A stretch of DNA of 64,000 bases. Origin: Chloroflexota bacterium. Lineage in GTDB: Bacteria > Chloroflexota > Dehalococcoidia > Lucifugimonadales > UBA3495. Below, piece after piece: positions 1-9,853 of the stretch. The position numbers were made by a program, and so were the translations under genes. Where the stretch lies: assembly GCA_028875655.1 (NCBI GenBank), contig JAPPCX010000006.1, forward strand, positions 1-64,000. Reading direction: 5' to 3'. How positions within the stretch are numbered: position 1 is the stretch's first letter; each line of letters begins with the position of its first letter. The notes beneath the pieces are model-generated. The model saw nothing but the letters and a program-made list of their open reading frames with translations. It was not told the DNA's origin and did not search any database.

Positions 1-373
1 CGCATAGGTTGCCTCGTCGGTCGGGGCGTGGTCTTGCGATTTGGGAGTTGCTGACTGGTTGTTGGCCGTTGACGACCGTAGTGATTATGACTTCGTTGGC
101 AGGCGGCAAGGGTTAGGTTTTGATGTGCACGATACCATGATAGAACGGGCGTTTGGCATGGGTCAAGCGGCGGGTGTCACTCACGCGTACTCAGTTTGTC
201 ATTGCGAGGAGCGCCCCGGTTCGGGCTACCGCAGGCCGGAATTCGGGTGTACAATCGTTAAGGTTTAAATTCGGCTGGATGCGCCGCATCCGGCCTCCAT
301 GTCCGGGCCTGTAGTCAAACCATCCTTGGCAAACTTTTGCGGCCCGTGGAACCTGCTTGCTGAGGAGGAGATC
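1..373. other. Intergenic region upstream of icd
   Basis: No convincing gene is seen here. The short open frames have no family resemblance or ribosome-binding site. Around 196-215 lies a GTCATTGCGAGGAGCG-type sequence, a motif common in bacterial intergenic repeats. A TACAAT hexamer near 250 could be a -10 box for icd, but no good -35 is seen. The end of any gene to the left lies outside the window. Confidence 0.5.
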
Positions 374-2602
374 ATGCCAGAAGCTGCCAAGATCATTTAC
401 ACCGAAACCGACGAGGCGCCCTATCTCGCCACTCACTCCCTGCTCCCGATTCTCCAGGCTTTTACCAAGAGTTCGGGCATTGAGCTGGAGACCTGGGACA
501 TCTCGTTGTCCGGCCGCATTATCGCCAATTTTCCCGACAACCTGACCGACGAGCAGAAAATCCCCGACTACCTGCGGATGTGCGGCGAATTGTGCCTGGA
601 GCCGTCGGCCAACCTCATCAAGTTGCCCAACATCAGCGCGTCCATTCCCCAGCTGAAGGGCGCTATCGCCGAGTTGCAGGGCAAGGGTTACGACATACCC
701 GACTACCCCGACCAACCGGCCAACGACGCTGAACGCGAGATCCAGGCGCGCTATTCCCGGGTCCTGGGCAGCGCGGTCAACCCGGTCATCCGTGAAGGCA
801 ACTCGGACCGCCGCTCCTCTACCGCGGTCAAGGAACACGGCCAGCGCAACCCCCACCGCATGATGCAGGACTGGCCGGACGTCTCCAAGACTCGCGTCGG
901 CCACATGGCCGATGGCGACTTCTTCAGCAGCGAGGTCGCGGTAACCACGACCGAAGCCGGGTCTGCTGCCATAGAGTTCGTAGGCGCCGATGGCAGCGTC
1001 ACCGAGCTCAAGTCCGGCATTCCCCTTCAAGCCGGCGAGATCATCGACTGCGCCGTGATGAATGTTCAGCAACTCCGCCAGTTCTACGCCGAACAGATGG
1101 AGCAGGCCAAGGCCGACGACGTGTTGCTCGGCCTCCACGTCAAGACGACCATGATGCGCGTATCCGACCCCATCATCTTCGGACACCTGGTATCGGAGTT
1201 CTTCAAGGACGTCTTTGAAAAACACGCCGACGCTCTCGCTCAGGTCCTTGTGGATCCCGACAACGGCGTGGCCGAAATGCTTACCAAGATCCAGGATCTG
1301 CCGGAGGCAAAGCGGGCCGAAATCGAGGCTGACATCCAGGCGTGCTACGACAGCCGTCCCGACCTGATGATGGTTAACTCGTATCGCGGCATAACCAACC
1401 TCCATGTGCCCAGCGACACCATCATCGACGCCTCCATGCCCGTGGTCATCCGCGACGGCGGGCGCACCTGGGGCCCCGACAACGAACTCCACGACACCGT
1501 CGCCCTGATCCCCGACCGCTCCTACGCCACCATCTACCAGGCGGTGGTCGAAGACTGCCAGCAGCACGGCGCACTCGACCCGGCGACCCTCGGCAGCGTC
1601 GCCAACGTCGGCCTGATGGCGCAGGCCGCCGAGGAGTACGGCTCCCACGACAAGACCTTCGAGGCCCCGGGCAACGGGACCATCCGCGTCGTGGACGCAT
1701 CCGGCAACACGCTCATGGAGCAGAGCGTCGAGAAAGACGACATCTTCCGGATGTGCCAAACCAAGGACATCCCCGTCCAGGACTGGGTCAAGCTCGGCGT
1801 AACCCGCTCCAGGCTCACCGGCCAGGCCGCCATCTTCTGGCTCGATGCCAACCGCGCCCACGACGCCGAGTTGCTCAAGAAGGTGGAAAAATACCTGCCT
1901 GAACACGACACCACCGGCCTCGACATCAGCATCTTGCCCCCCGTCGATGCCATGAAAGCCACCATAACCCGCAGCCGGGCCGGCCAGGACACCATCGCCG
2001 TAACCGGCAACGTCCTGCGCGATTACCTCACGGACCTCTTCCCAATCCTGGAGCTCGGCACCAGCGCCAAGATGCTCTCGGTTGTCCCACTGCTGAACGG
2101 CGGCGGCATGTTCGAGACCGGAGCCGGCGGCTCGGCCCCCCGGCACGTGCAGCAGTTCGTTGAGGAAGGTCATCTGCGCTGGGACTCCCTGGGTGAGTTC
2201 TGCGCCCTGGTGGCGTCCTTCGAACACTACGGCGAGGTGTACAACAGCGACCAGGCCAGGTTGCTCGCGGAGACCCTGGACCAGGGCATCGGCGAGCACC
2301 TGGAGCACCAGCGCAACCCGTCCCGTCGGGTCAACGAGCTCGACACCCGCGGCAGCCACTTCTATCTGGCGCTCTACTGGGCGCAGGCCCTGGCCAAACA
2401 GGACAAGGATGCCGACCTCAAGGCCAAATTCAGCGAGGTCGCTCGGCAGATGACCGAGAACGAGGAAAAAATCGTCCAGGAGCTCGTCGACTGTCAGGGT
2501 CAGCCCGTGGAAATCGGCGGCTACTACCGGCCCGACAACGATATGGCCGCCAAGGCCATGCGCCCCAGCGCTACCCTCAACGCCATCCTGGACTCAATCT
2601 AG
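374..2602 (+). CDS. icd: Monomeric NADP-dependent isocitrate dehydrogenase
   Basis: Oxidatively decarboxylates isocitrate to 2-oxoglutarate with NADP in the cytoplasmic TCA cycle. The 742-residue length is that of the monomeric IDH class, about twice the usual dimeric enzyme. The segment [12 protein letters not shown] and the following PHRM are hallmarks of this class. An upstream in-frame ATG at 299 exists, but the start at 374 is chosen because GAGGAGGAG lies just before it and the protein then begins MPEAAKII, as family members do. The mdh gene follows after 17 bp and is probably cotranscribed, giving a small TCA operon. Confidence 0.95.
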   Translation: MPEAAKIIYTETDEAPYLATHSLLPILQAFTKSSGIELETWDISLSGRIIANFPDNLTDEQKIPDYLRMCGELCLEPSANLIKLPNISASIPQLKGAIAELQGKGYDIPDYPDQPANDAEREIQARYSRVLGSAVNPVIREGNSDRRSSTAVKEHGQRNPHRMMQDWPDVSKTRVGHMADGDFFSSEVAVTTTEAGSAAIEFVGADGSVTELKSGIPLQAGEIIDCAVMNVQQLRQFYAEQMEQAKADDVLLGLHVKTTMMRVSDPIIFGHLVSEFFKDVFEKHADALAQVLVDPDNGVAEMLTKIQDLPEAKRAEIEADIQACYDSRPDLMMVNSYRGITNLHVPSDTIIDASMPVVIRDGGRTWGPDNELHDTVALIPDRSYATIYQAVVEDCQQHGALDPATLGSVANVGLMAQAAEEYGSHDKTFEAPGNGTIRVVDASGNTLMEQSVEKDDIFRMCQTKDIPVQDWVKLGVTRSRLTGQAAIFWLDANRAHDAELLKKVEKYLPEHDTTGLDISILPPVDAMKATITRSRAGQDTIAVTGNVLRDYLTDLFPILELGTSAKMLSVVPLLNGGGMFETGAGGSAPRHVQQFVEEGHLRWDSLGEFCALVASFEHYGEVYNSDQARLLAETLDQGIGEHLEHQRNPSRRVNELDTRGSHFYLALYWAQALAKQDKDADLKAKFSEVARQMTENEEKIVQELVDCQGQPVEIGGYYRPDNDMAAKAMRPSATLNAILDSI

Positions 2603-2619
2603 TAGAGAGGCATTCCCCA

Positions 2620-3552
2620 ATGCGAAGCAAAGTCACCGTAGTCGGCGCCGGCAACGTCGGCGCCACCACCGCCCAGCGCATCCACCAACTCGGCTACGCC
2701 GACGTTGTCCTCGTGGACGTAGTCGAAGACCTGCCTCAGGGCAAGGGCCTCGATATGCTGGAATCCGGCCCCATCATCGGCTCCGACGGCATGATCACCG
2801 GCTCCAACGGCTACGAGGAGACCGCCGGCTCCGACGTCGTGGTCATCACCGCCGGCATCGCCCGCCGCCCCGGCATGAGCCGCGACGACCTCCTCCTCAC
2901 CAACATGCGGATAACCTCCGCCGTCACCGAGGAAATCGTCAAGAATTCCCCCGACTGCATCATCCTCGCCGTAACCAATCCGCTGGACGCCATGGTGCAG
3001 AACGTCTTCCAGACCGCCGGGTTCCCCCGCAACCGAGTGTTCGGCATGGCCGGCGTCCTCGACACCGCCCGCTACCGCACCTTCATCGCCCAGGAACTCA
3101 ACGTCTCCGTGGACGACGTTCAGGCCATGGTGCTCGGCGGCCACGGCGACGACATGGTGCCCTTGGTGCGCTACACCACCGTGGGCTGCATCCCACTCAC
3201 CGAGTTGCTGTCCCAGGACCGCATCGACTCCATCGTCCAGCGCACCCGCGACGGTGGCGGCGAAATCGTCGCCCTCCTCAAGCAGGGTTCCGCCTTCTAC
3301 GCTCCGTCCGCGGCCATCACCGAAATGGTCGAGGCCATCCTGCTGGACAAGAAGCGCATCCTCCCCGGCTGCGCCTATCTCGAAGGCGAGTACGGCATCA
3401 ACGGCCTCTGCGTCGGCGTCCCCGTAAAGATTGGCGCCGGCGGCGTTGAGCAGGTCATCGAAATCAGCCTAACCGACGAAGAGATGACTGCCCTAAAAAG
3501 TTCCGCCGCCTCCGTGCAGGAGTTGGTGGACGTCATGGCCAACGCCGAATAA
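2620..3552 (+). CDS. mdh: Malate dehydrogenase (LDH-like class)
   Basis: Interconverts malate and oxaloacetate with NAD(H). The 310-residue protein has the N-terminal Rossmann motif GAGNVGA, the substrate-loop motif [12 protein letters not shown] whose arginines mark malate rather than lactate dehydrogenases, and the catalytic histidine H175 in GGHGDDM. The length fits the homotetrameric LDH-like MDH class. It lies 17 bp after icd and is followed by a strong hairpin terminator, so icd-mdh look like one transcript. Confidence 0.95.
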   Translation: MRSKVTVVGAGNVGATTAQRIHQLGYADVVLVDVVEDLPQGKGLDMLESGPIIGSDGMITGSNGYEETAGSDVVVITAGIARRPGMSRDDLLLTNMRITSAVTEEIVKNSPDCIILAVTNPLDAMVQNVFQTAGFPRNRVFGMAGVLDTARYRTFIAQELNVSVDDVQAMVLGGHGDDMVPLVRYTTVGCIPLTELLSQDRIDSIVQRTRDGGGEIVALLKQGSAFYAPSAAITEMVEAILLDKKRILPGCAYLEGEYGINGLCVGVPVKIGAGGVEQVIEISLTDEEMTALKSSAASVQELVDVMANAE

Positions 3553-3578
3553 CCTCGCAGTTCAATAACAACAGGCGG

Positions 3579-3599
3579 GGGCGGGTCTTGTACCCGCCC
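3579..3599 (+). terminator. Rho-independent terminator after mdh
   Basis: GGGCGGGT (3579-3586) and ACCCGCCC (3592-3599) form an 8-bp perfect stem with a 5-nt loop, followed by TTATTT. Near-identical hairpins occur at 4997-5019 and 26508-26528. Confidence 0.8.
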
Positions 3600-3619
3600 T
3601 TATTTCATTGGTCCAGGAG

Positions 3620-3646
3620 TATAATGTTTGTCAAACTACGACAAAC
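3620..3646 (+). promoter_or_regulatory. -10 box with adjacent inverted repeat upstream of aminotransferase
   Basis: TATAAT (3620-3625) is a perfect -10 hexamer. It is directly followed by the inverted repeat GTTTGTC (3626-3632), 7-nt spacer, GACAAAC (3640-3646). The repeat would overlap the start of the transcript, a classic repressor position. No good -35 is seen, so the promoter may need an activator or the match may be chance. Confidence 0.45.
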
Positions 3647-3661
3647 TTGGAGGAGGCCCGC

Positions 3662-4957
3662 ATGTCTGAGCGCACTGAATTGGAACGTGACCTGCTGGCG
3701 AAAGCCGCTCAATACTTCCCGGGCAACTCCACCGGCAACACCAACTACCCCGAAGAACTCAATTTCCTCATTCGTGAAGGCAAAGCCGGCCGCGTTTGGG
3801 ACGTCTCCGGCAACGAATACGTGGACTGGCTCATGGGCTCCGGTCCCATGATTATGGGCCACGCCCATCCCGCCGTAACCGAGGCCGTCCTGGATGCTGT
3901 GGGCCGCGGTTCCACCTTCTTCGCCAACAACGACCAGGCCGTCATGCTCGCCGAGGAGCTCTGCAAGGCCGTTCCCTGCGCCGACAAGGTGCGGTTCACC
4001 ACCAGCGGCACCGATGCCTGCTTCCAGGCCATGCGCGCTGCTCGCGCCCATACCGGCAAGGAGAAAATCCTCAAGTTTGAGGGCGGCTACCACGGCACCA
4101 GCGATTACGCCATGATGTCCGTGTTCGCCTCCGCCAGCGTCGAGTTCCCCCAGGCCGAGACCAACAGCGCCGGCATCCCCCGCGCCCTCAGCGACCTGAT
4201 GCTCGTCTCCCAGTTTAACGACCTGGACACCACCGCCGCCATCATTGACGCCCACAAGGACGAAATCGCCGCCGTCATCGTGGAACCGTTGCAGCGCACC
4301 CTGGCCCCCAATCCCGGTTTTCTCGCCGGCCTTCGCAAGATCACGTCCGATGCCGGCGTGCTGCTCATCTTCGACGAAGTAGTCACCGGCTTCAGGCTAG
4401 CCTACGGCGGCGCCCAGGAATTTTACGGCGTCACCCCCGACCTGTGCTCCGTCGGCAAAATCATGGGCGGCGGCTATCCGTTGGCTGCCGTGCTGGGTTC
4501 GGAGGAAGTGATGTCCGTTTACGACCGCTCCTCAGTGTCTTCCGACAGTTATGTTGACCAGATCGGCACCCTCAACGGCAACCCCATCGCCTGCGCCGCC
4601 GGTCTGGCGACCCTAGCCGAACTGCGCAAGGACGGCGTGTACGACCGCCTCCACCATGTCGGCGGGCGTATCCGCCAAGCCCTGGTTGACGCCTGTTCGG
4701 AGCAGGGCTTCACGGTCCAGAGCGTCGGCGAGGACGCCATATTCGACATCTACTTCGCTGACCACCCGGTGCAGAACTACCGCGACGGGCTGGCTGCTGA
4801 CCCGGCACCATTGGCCAGGCTCAACTACGGTCTGCTGAACCACGGCATCATCAAGTCCTGGCCGCAGAAGTTCTACCCTTCCGTCGCCCACACCGATGCC
4901 GACGTTGACCAGACCATCGCCGCCATCCGCGAAGTCGCGCCAACTTTGCGGGACTGA
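3662..4957 (+). CDS. Class III aminotransferase, glutamate-1-semialdehyde aminomutase-like
   Basis: PLP-dependent fold-type I enzyme of 431 residues. It has the substrate/PLP-binding block LIFDEVVTGFR and the PLP lysine K266 in SVGKIMGGGYP, the pattern of HemL and its relatives. GSA aminomutase (tetrapyrrole synthesis) is the best-known member, but no other hem genes are nearby and many members are amino-acid or amine transaminases, so the substrate is open. The start at 3662 follows GGAGGAG by 7 nt; the in-frame start at 3608 would lie upstream of the -10 box. A hairpin terminator follows. Confidence 0.85.
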   Translation: MSERTELERDLLAKAAQYFPGNSTGNTNYPEELNFLIREGKAGRVWDVSGNEYVDWLMGSGPMIMGHAHPAVTEAVLDAVGRGSTFFANNDQAVMLAEELCKAVPCADKVRFTTSGTDACFQAMRAARAHTGKEKILKFEGGYHGTSDYAMMSVFASASVEFPQAETNSAGIPRALSDLMLVSQFNDLDTTAAIIDAHKDEIAAVIVEPLQRTLAPNPGFLAGLRKITSDAGVLLIFDEVVTGFRLAYGGAQEFYGVTPDLCSVGKIMGGGYPLAAVLGSEEVMSVYDRSSVSSDSYVDQIGTLNGNPIACAAGLATLAELRKDGVYDRLHHVGGRIRQALVDACSEQGFTVQSVGEDAIFDIYFADHPVQNYRDGLAADPAPLARLNYGLLNHGIIKSWPQKFYPSVAHTDADVDQTIAAIREVAPTLRD

Positions 4958-4996
4958 GCCGCAATGGGGTTCCACTCCGCAACCCGGAAATAAGTC

Positions 4997-5019
4997 GGGG
5001 CGGGTATTCAACCCGCCCC
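4997..5019. terminator. Hairpin terminator between convergent genes
   Basis: GGGGCGGGT (4997-5005) pairs with ACCCGCCCC (5011-5019) around a 5-nt loop, followed on the forward strand by GAGTTTTG. It separates the aminotransferase from the convergent sdh genes and may serve both strands. Confidence 0.7.
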
Positions 5020-5045
5020 TGAGTTTTGCGTAATCTCGAACCGTT

Positions 5046-5924
5046 CTACCGCCCGCGCAGCTTTACTTCCAGCGGCCCGGTACTGATGATATGCCGTTTC
5101 AGACCCAACTCGTTGGGCGACATTCCCATCGCGAGGCCGATCAGCTGCGGCATGTGCAGTATCGGCAGGTCGATGGAACGGCGAGCCTGCGACGCCGCCT
5201 TCGGTTGGAAACCGTCCAGGTTCAGGTGGCACAACGGACACGGAGTGACCATAGCGTCGGCGCCCAGGTCCTTCACTTCCGACGTGTGCTTGCCCACCAT
5301 CGCCATTGAGTTGCGCTGGTTGATGGTCAGGATCGGGAAACCGCAGCAGCGTGTCTTTCCCTCAAAGTCCACCAGCGTCGCCCCCAGCAACTGGATCAGC
5401 ATCTCCAGGGACTGCTGCCGTTCGGGGTGTTCCTCAATGTCCAGCGCCTCAGTGGGTCGCACGATGTAACACCCGTAGAACGGCGCGACTTTGAGCTCGT
5501 TCAATGGCCTGGTGATTAGCGCGCCCAGCTTGTCCAGCCCGTAGTCTTCGATCAGGATCCACAGCAGATGCTTGGGCTCGCTGTTGCCACTGTATTCCAA
5601 CCCTTCCTCCGCCAGATGGGAGTTGATCTCGGCCAGGTACTCCGGGTTGCGCATCCGGTGGTTCGCCTGTGACATTACCCCCTGGCACGTGCTGCATATA
5701 GTCAGGATGGGCAGGCCCATCTGCTCCGCCTTGGCGAAGTTGCGTGCGTTCAGGGTGTCGCCGAAAAGCTGGTTTTTTTCCTGGATCACGCCGGCGCCGG
5801 TGCATGTCCAGCCGGGGATCTCCTCCAGTTCGATACCCATGCGGTCGCACACCATCCGCGCCGCCGGGTAAAGTTCGGGCGCGCCCCCTTGCGACACGCA
5901 GCCCGGGAAAAAGGCGTATTTCAC
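5046..5924 (-). CDS. HdrB-like cysteine-rich (CCG) subunit of succinate dehydrogenase
   Basis: A 292-residue protein with two CCG-type cysteine-rich regions. The first carries C9, C41, C77 and C80 with Thr after C41 instead of a second Cys. The second has FYGC, RCCGFP and PCPLC. These domains bind an unusual Fe-S cluster in heterodisulfide reductase HdrB and in the SdhE subunit of type-E succinate:quinone reductases. Lying 29 bp after sdhB, it is inferred to be the electron-transfer or membrane-association subunit of this SDH. The GTG start at 5924 is chosen because GAGGAGG precedes it and MKYAFFPGC is the family N-terminus. Confidence 0.85.
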   Translation of the reverse strand: MKYAFFPGCVSQGGAPELYPAARMVCDRMGIELEEIPGWTCTGAGVIQEKNQLFGDTLNARNFAKAEQMGLPILTICSTCQGVMSQANHRMRNPEYLAEINSHLAEEGLEYSGNSEPKHLLWILIEDYGLDKLGALITRPLNELKVAPFYGCYIVRPTEALDIEEHPERQQSLEMLIQLLGATLVDFEGKTRCCGFPILTINQRNSMAMVGKHTSEVKDLGADAMVTPCPLCHLNLDGFQPKAASQARRSIDLPILHMPQLIGLAMGMSPNELGLKRHIISTGPLEVKLRGR

Positions 5925-5953
5925 TGGTTCCTCCTCATTGCTCAAACGCAGCG

Positions 5954-6958
5954 CTATCCGAACGGCGAGTTGTTGCTCACCTTGGCGGCCTCGGGTTCCG
6001 GCTGCGTGCGGGCGAAAATGCGTCGCACGGCATCCACGTTCTCCACGTTCTTGTGCGCGATCGGCGGCATCTTGCCCCGCCGCATCGCCCTGAACGCCAC
6101 CGGCATGTAGTCCATCAGCGCCGGCAGGTTCATCATCCCCACCGACTTGATCGGCAAGCGCAACTCGTCCAACCGCCCGCTGTGGCCCACCGACTCCGTA
6201 AAAGCGTCCGTGTGCCGCGCGCCGTTGTTGTTGTCGTAGCCGGCCTGGATCGCTTGCTCCCGCATCGCCATGATGCGGTCCATCGGAGCCACGCCCTTGG
6301 GGCACGCCTGCACGCATTCGTTGCAGCGCGTGCAGTCCCAGATGCCGGTCGGCTCGCTCAACGCCCACAGCCGTTCCATGGAAACGCCTTCGGCGTCACC
6401 ATCACGCGGGTCGGCGGTGAACCGGTACGCCTTTGCTAGCGCGGCCGGCCCCAGGAACGTCGGGTCCACCTCCAGCACCGTGCAGTCCGACACGCACGCG
6501 CCGCACATGATGCAGGCCGTAACGCCGGACAGATGCAGCATCGCCTCGTTGGACACGATGTATTCGCCTTCCGGCTCCTGGCCCATGTGCTTCAGGTACG
6601 GATCGACCGCTTCAATTTTCTCCCAGAAGAGATCGAAGTTGACCACCAGGTCCTTGACCACCGGCATTACGCCGGCCGGCTCCACCGCAATGACCCCGTC
6701 CTGCACCACCGTGTTTGCGATGGTCTTGCAGGCCAACCCCGCGTGTCCGTTTATCCTAACCGCGCACGAGCCGCAGATCGCGCTTCGGCACGAGCACCGC
6801 AGCGACAGTGTGCCGTCGTCGTCCTCCCGAATCTGAATCAACGCATCCAGGACCGTCGCGTTGTCCGCGATTGTGACGGGATAATCCTGCCAGTACGGCA
6901 AGCGGCGTTCGTCTCCCGCTTCCGGGTCCTGTCGTTTTACCCTGATTGTGACATCCAT
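5954..6958 (-). CDS. sdhB: Succinate dehydrogenase/fumarate reductase iron-sulfur subunit
   Basis: Carries electrons from the flavin subunit through three Fe-S clusters. The N-terminal plant-type ferredoxin domain has C57, C62, C65 and C77 for the 2Fe-2S cluster. The C-terminal half has CIMCGAC (C148-C158) and [14 protein letters not shown] (C208-C218) for the other two clusters. At 334 residues it is longer than the usual 230-260, with a C-terminal extension of roughly 80 residues. It lies 3 bp after sdhA. No SdhC/SdhD membrane-anchor genes are present next to it; the HdrB-like gene occupies that place. Confidence 0.93.
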   Translation of the reverse strand: MDVTIRVKRQDPEAGDERRLPYWQDYPVTIADNATVLDALIQIREDDDGTLSLRCSCRSAICGSCAVRINGHAGLACKTIANTVVQDGVIAVEPAGVMPVVKDLVVNFDLFWEKIEAVDPYLKHMGQEPEGEYIVSNEAMLHLSGVTACIMCGACVSDCTVLEVDPTFLGPAALAKAYRFTADPRDGDAEGVSMERLWALSEPTGIWDCTRCNECVQACPKGVAPMDRIMAMREQAIQAGYDNNNGARHTDAFTESVGHSGRLDELRLPIKSVGMMNLPALMDYMPVAFRAMRRGKMPPIAHKNVENVDAVRRIFARTQPEPEAAKVSNNSPFG

Positions 6959-6961
6959 TTC

Positions 6962-8650
6962 CTAGTACTTCCTCTCTTCCGGCGTCCACTTCGTGATGAC
7001 CACGGGCAATTCCGAAACTTGAGGCCCGCCGTCCCCTTTGGTCAGCACGATGTGGTGCAGCCATTCCTCGTCGTTACGCTCCGGGTAGTCAACGCGGAAC
7101 TGCGCCCCGCGGCTTTCCCGGCGTTCCAGCGCGCCGACCGCGATGGTGTCGGCGCAGTCCAGCATGTACCCCAACTCCAGCGCGAATATCAGGTCAGTGT
7201 TGAAGGTCTTGCCCTTGTTCTGCACCGGAACGTTCTCGTACCTCCGGCGCAGGTCATGCAGGTCGCCCAGCGTTTCCTGTATGCCCTCCTCGTTGCGGAA
7301 CACGGCCACGTTGCGGTTCATCGAGTCGCCCATGTCCTTGCGGATTGCGCCCCAGCGGTCGCCATTCTCCGGCCGGTCCAGCATCTCCTGGATGCGCCGG
7401 CGTTCCTGGGCTAGCGCGGCATTCGCGTCGAAGTCCGCGAATCCTGTATTGCGCACGGCGTCGGAGGCGTGGTTGCCGGCCCGCTCGCCAAACACGATGG
7501 TATCCAGCAGCGAATTCGCGCCCAGCCGGTTCCCGCCGTGTACGCTGACGTTGGCGCATTCACCGGCAGCGTACACGCCGCTCAGGTTCGTCAGGCCGTT
7601 CACATCGGTCTTGATGCCGCCCATTATGTAGTGCATCCCGGGCCGTATGGGAATCGGTTCCTTGATCATGTCCACGCCGGCCAGGTCGATCCCAATCTCC
7701 CGGATCTGGATCAGCTTCTCCATGATCAGCGCTTCGCCCAGGTGGGTGCAGTCCAGGTACACGCAGCCGTCCACACCGTTACCGCCATTGATTTCGGTTT
7801 GCTCGGCGCGGGAAACTACGTCGCGGGAGGCCAGCTCCATCATGTTGGGAGCGTACTTCTCCATGAAGCGGTTGCCGTCCTTGTCGCGCAAGTACGCGCC
7901 CTCGCCGCGCGCCGCCTCGGAGATCAGCACACCGCTGCCGGCCAGCGTGGTGGGATGGTATTGCACCATCTCCATGTCCATCAACTGCCCGCCGGCGTTG
8001 TAAATCAGCCCCATGCCGTCGCCGGTGACGATCAATGCGTTGGTGCTGGGTTCAAACAGCCGGCCGCAGCCACCCGTGGCGAAAATCACCGTCTTGGCGC
8101 GGATCACGCACAGCTCGCCGGTGCGGATTTCCAGCGCGATGACTCCAGCGGCGCGTCCTTCTTCCATGATCAGCGAAGTTACGAACCATTCCTCGTACCG
8201 CTGCACTCCGGACTTGATCAGTTGCTCGAACATCACGTGCAGCAGAGCCTGGCCGGTGAAGTCGCCCACGAAGAACGTCCGCGCCCGGCGTTGGCCGCCG
8301 AACGCGCGGGTGCCCAGCCGGCCCTCGTCGTCCCGGTTGAACGTAACGCCCATGTGCTCCATGTCGATCAGCGACGCGCCGGCCTGCCGGCACATCACCT
8401 CGATGGCGTCCTGGTCGCCCAGGAAGTCGCTGCCCTTGATGGTGTCGTAGGCATGGTCTTCCCAGTCGTCCCCCCGGTCCAGCAGCGCGGCGTTGATGCC
8501 GCCCTGGGCCGCGTTTGAGTGGCTGCGCACCGGATGAACCTTGCTGATGATAGCGGTGTCCGCGCCACCGGCTCGCGCGGCGATGGCAGCGCGCATACCG
8601 GCCAGACCGGCGCCAACGATCAACACGTCGTGTTGCAAATCCTCTGGCAT
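6962..8650 (-). CDS. sdhA: Succinate dehydrogenase/fumarate reductase flavoprotein subunit
   Basis: Oxidises succinate to fumarate (or the reverse). The 562-residue protein starts with the FAD-binding motif GAGLAGM, and the covalent-FAD histidine is H44 in SHSNAAQGG. Further conserved blocks include YHPTTL and GGI near the fumarate site. GGAGG precedes the ATG by 8 nt, and an inverted repeat lies directly upstream of that site. It is the first gene of sdhA-sdhB-HdrB-like. It sits downstream of the tandem Nudix genes on the same strand, so read-through from nuo is possible. Confidence 0.95.
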   Translation of the reverse strand: MPEDLQHDVLIVGAGLAGMRAAIAARAGGADTAIISKVHPVRSHSNAAQGGINAALLDRGDDWEDHAYDTIKGSDFLGDQDAIEVMCRQAGASLIDMEHMGVTFNRDDEGRLGTRAFGGQRRARTFFVGDFTGQALLHVMFEQLIKSGVQRYEEWFVTSLIMEEGRAAGVIALEIRTGELCVIRAKTVIFATGGCGRLFEPSTNALIVTGDGMGLIYNAGGQLMDMEMVQYHPTTLAGSGVLISEAARGEGAYLRDKDGNRFMEKYAPNMMELASRDVVSRAEQTEINGGNGVDGCVYLDCTHLGEALIMEKLIQIREIGIDLAGVDMIKEPIPIRPGMHYIMGGIKTDVNGLTNLSGVYAAGECANVSVHGGNRLGANSLLDTIVFGERAGNHASDAVRNTGFADFDANAALAQERRRIQEMLDRPENGDRWGAIRKDMGDSMNRNVAVFRNEEGIQETLGDLHDLRRRYENVPVQNKGKTFNTDLIFALELGYMLDCADTIAVGALERRESRGAQFRVDYPERNDEEWLHHIVLTKGDGGPQVSELPVVITKWTPEERKY

Positions 8651-8664
8651 TTGTGAATTCCTCC

Positions 8665-8687
8665 AACCGGATCAACGCGGTCCGGTT
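8665..8687 (-). promoter_or_regulatory. Inverted repeat just upstream of the sdhA ribosome-binding site
   Basis: AACCGGA (8665-8671) and TCCGGTT (8681-8687) are perfect 7-bp arms around a 9-nt spacer. They abut the CTCC complement of the sdhA Shine-Dalgarno sequence. It could be an operator or a 5'-leader hairpin that controls sdh translation; no known regulator site is recognised. Confidence 0.45.
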
Positions 8688-8732
8688 ACTTGCGGCGCAT
8701 AAGCGGTCTAGCGGCGCGCCTGTTTTTGACGG

Positions 8733-9302
8733 CTAATTATCCCCCAAGACACGCATCGCAAGCAACAACGAAGCCACGCTCTTGGCGTCTCTTATCGTTC
8801 CGTCAGCGATGAGAGCTGAAATGTCGGCCAATGGCGTCCGGACCACCTCGATAAATTCGTCCTCATCGGCATCCAGCCGGGCCGAAACCAAATCCCTTGC
8901 CAAGTAGGTGTGGATCGTCTGGGTGCACCACCCTGGCGCAACGTAGAAGTTCCCCAAGGGTTCCAGTTGACCCGCGGTGTGGCCGATTTCTTCCTGCAAC
9001 TCCCTCAATGCAGTCGCATGCGGGTCCTCTCCAGGTTCCATTTTCCCAGCCGGCGCTTCCAAAAGGAATGATTCAACGGCCTTGCGGTACTGCCGCACCA
9101 GCAAAATGCCGCCGTCGGAGTCCACCGGCACGATGCAGACGGACGTCGGATGATCCACTATCTCGCGGGTCGTTTCTTGACCATCGGGCAGGGCGATGGT
9201 ATCGAGCCTGACCCTGATCAAATCGCCCTGGTACACGGTAGCCGTGGCCAGCGTAGGCTCTTCGGCTGCCGCCGCTGTAGCCCGCTCGGTCGTACCCACC
9301 AT
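8733..9302 (-). CDS. Nudix hydrolase, ADP-ribose pyrophosphatase-like (copy 1)
   Basis: Likely cleaves ADP-ribose or a related nucleoside diphosphate derivative. The 189-residue protein has a complete Nudix box: G86, E92, then RELQEEIG with the metal-binding glutamates. The N-terminal half (REIVDHP, ILLVRQYRK) is typical of the NudF/ADP-ribose subgroup. Its ATG overlaps the TGA of the adjacent Nudix gene by one base, so translation is probably coupled. It is a paralogue of the 9302-9847 gene, sharing for example DEDEFI and DAKSVASLLLAMRVLG. Confidence 0.9.
   Translation of the reverse strand: MVGTTERATAAAAEEPTLATATVYQGDLIRVRLDTIALPDGQETTREIVDHPTSVCIVPVDSDGGILLVRQYRKAVESFLLEAPAGKMEPGEDPHATALRELQEEIGHTAGQLEPLGNFYVAPGWCTQTIHTYLARDLVSARLDADEDEFIEVVRTPLADISALIADGTIRDAKSVASLLLAMRVLGDN
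8736..8765 (-). promoter_or_regulatory. Possible sdhA promoter
   Basis: Read on the reverse strand, TTGCTT (8765-8760) and GATAAT (8741-8736) are separated by 18 nt, a fair match to a housekeeping promoter. It overlaps the 3' end of the Nudix gene and would give a leader of about 80 nt before sdhA. Confidence 0.3.
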
Positions 9303-9847
9303 CACACTCCCAGAACTCTCATCGCCAGCAGCAACGAGGCCACGCTCTTGGCATCCTGTATGGAACCCTCGGCTATCCGGTCCGGAATTTCCGCCAATGG
9401 AACGGGCACCACGTCGATAAATTCGTCCTCGTCCGAATCAAGCACCGCCGGCGTCAGTCCGGTGGCGAGAAACGCATGCATATACTCCGATGCCCAACCG
9501 GGCGCCAGCCAGAACGCCGTCAACTCCCTTAGCTCTGCCGCCGTATGCCCAATCTCTTCCTGCAACTCCCGTCGCGTTGACTCTTCAGGATCCTCGCCTT
9601 CTTCGATTCCTCCCGCCGGCACCTCCAGCAGAAAACTCTCGGTGGGCTTGCGGTACTGGCGCACCAGCAACACGTTGCCGTCCCCATCCACCGGCACCAC
9701 GCAAATCGACGGGGCGTGATCCACAATCTCCCGCGTCGTCTCCCTTCCGTTGGGCAGCCGAATCGTGTCCACCCGCACGTCGATGATGCGGCCCTGGAAT
9801 ACGGAACGGGTGGCGATAGTTGGTTCGTTGTTTTCAGCGGCAGTCAT
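9302..9847 (-). CDS. Nudix hydrolase, ADP-ribose pyrophosphatase-like (copy 2)
   Basis: A 181-residue paralogue of its downstream neighbour, from a tandem duplication. The Nudix box is intact: G79, E85 and RRELQEEIG. The segments TTREIVDH and LLVRQYRK are shared with copy 1, but the loop after the Nudix box differs (FWLAPGWASEYMHAF against FYVAPGWCTQTIHTY), hinting at different substrates. It begins 6 bp after nadK. The nadK-nudix-nudix order suggests a shared role in NAD(P) turnover. Confidence 0.9.
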   Translation of the reverse strand: MTAAENNEPTIATRSVFQGRIIDVRVDTIRLPNGRETTREIVDHAPSICVVPVDGDGNVLLVRQYRKPTESFLLEVPAGGIEEGEDPEESTRRELQEEIGHTAAELRELTAFWLAPGWASEYMHAFLATGLTPAVLDSDEDEFIDVVPVPLAEIPDRIAEGSIQDAKSVASLLLAMRVLGV

Positions 9848-9853
9848 TCCAAT

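Noticed and set aside
41-268. Small ORF at the left edge
   Set aside because: No ribosome-binding site, no family and no neighbour that would need it.
191-2359. Long reverse-strand open frame of about 720 codons opposite icd
   Set aside because: It is the antisense shadow of a clear IDH gene in GC-rich DNA; its translation is low complexity (Gly, Val, Asp rich) with no family motif.
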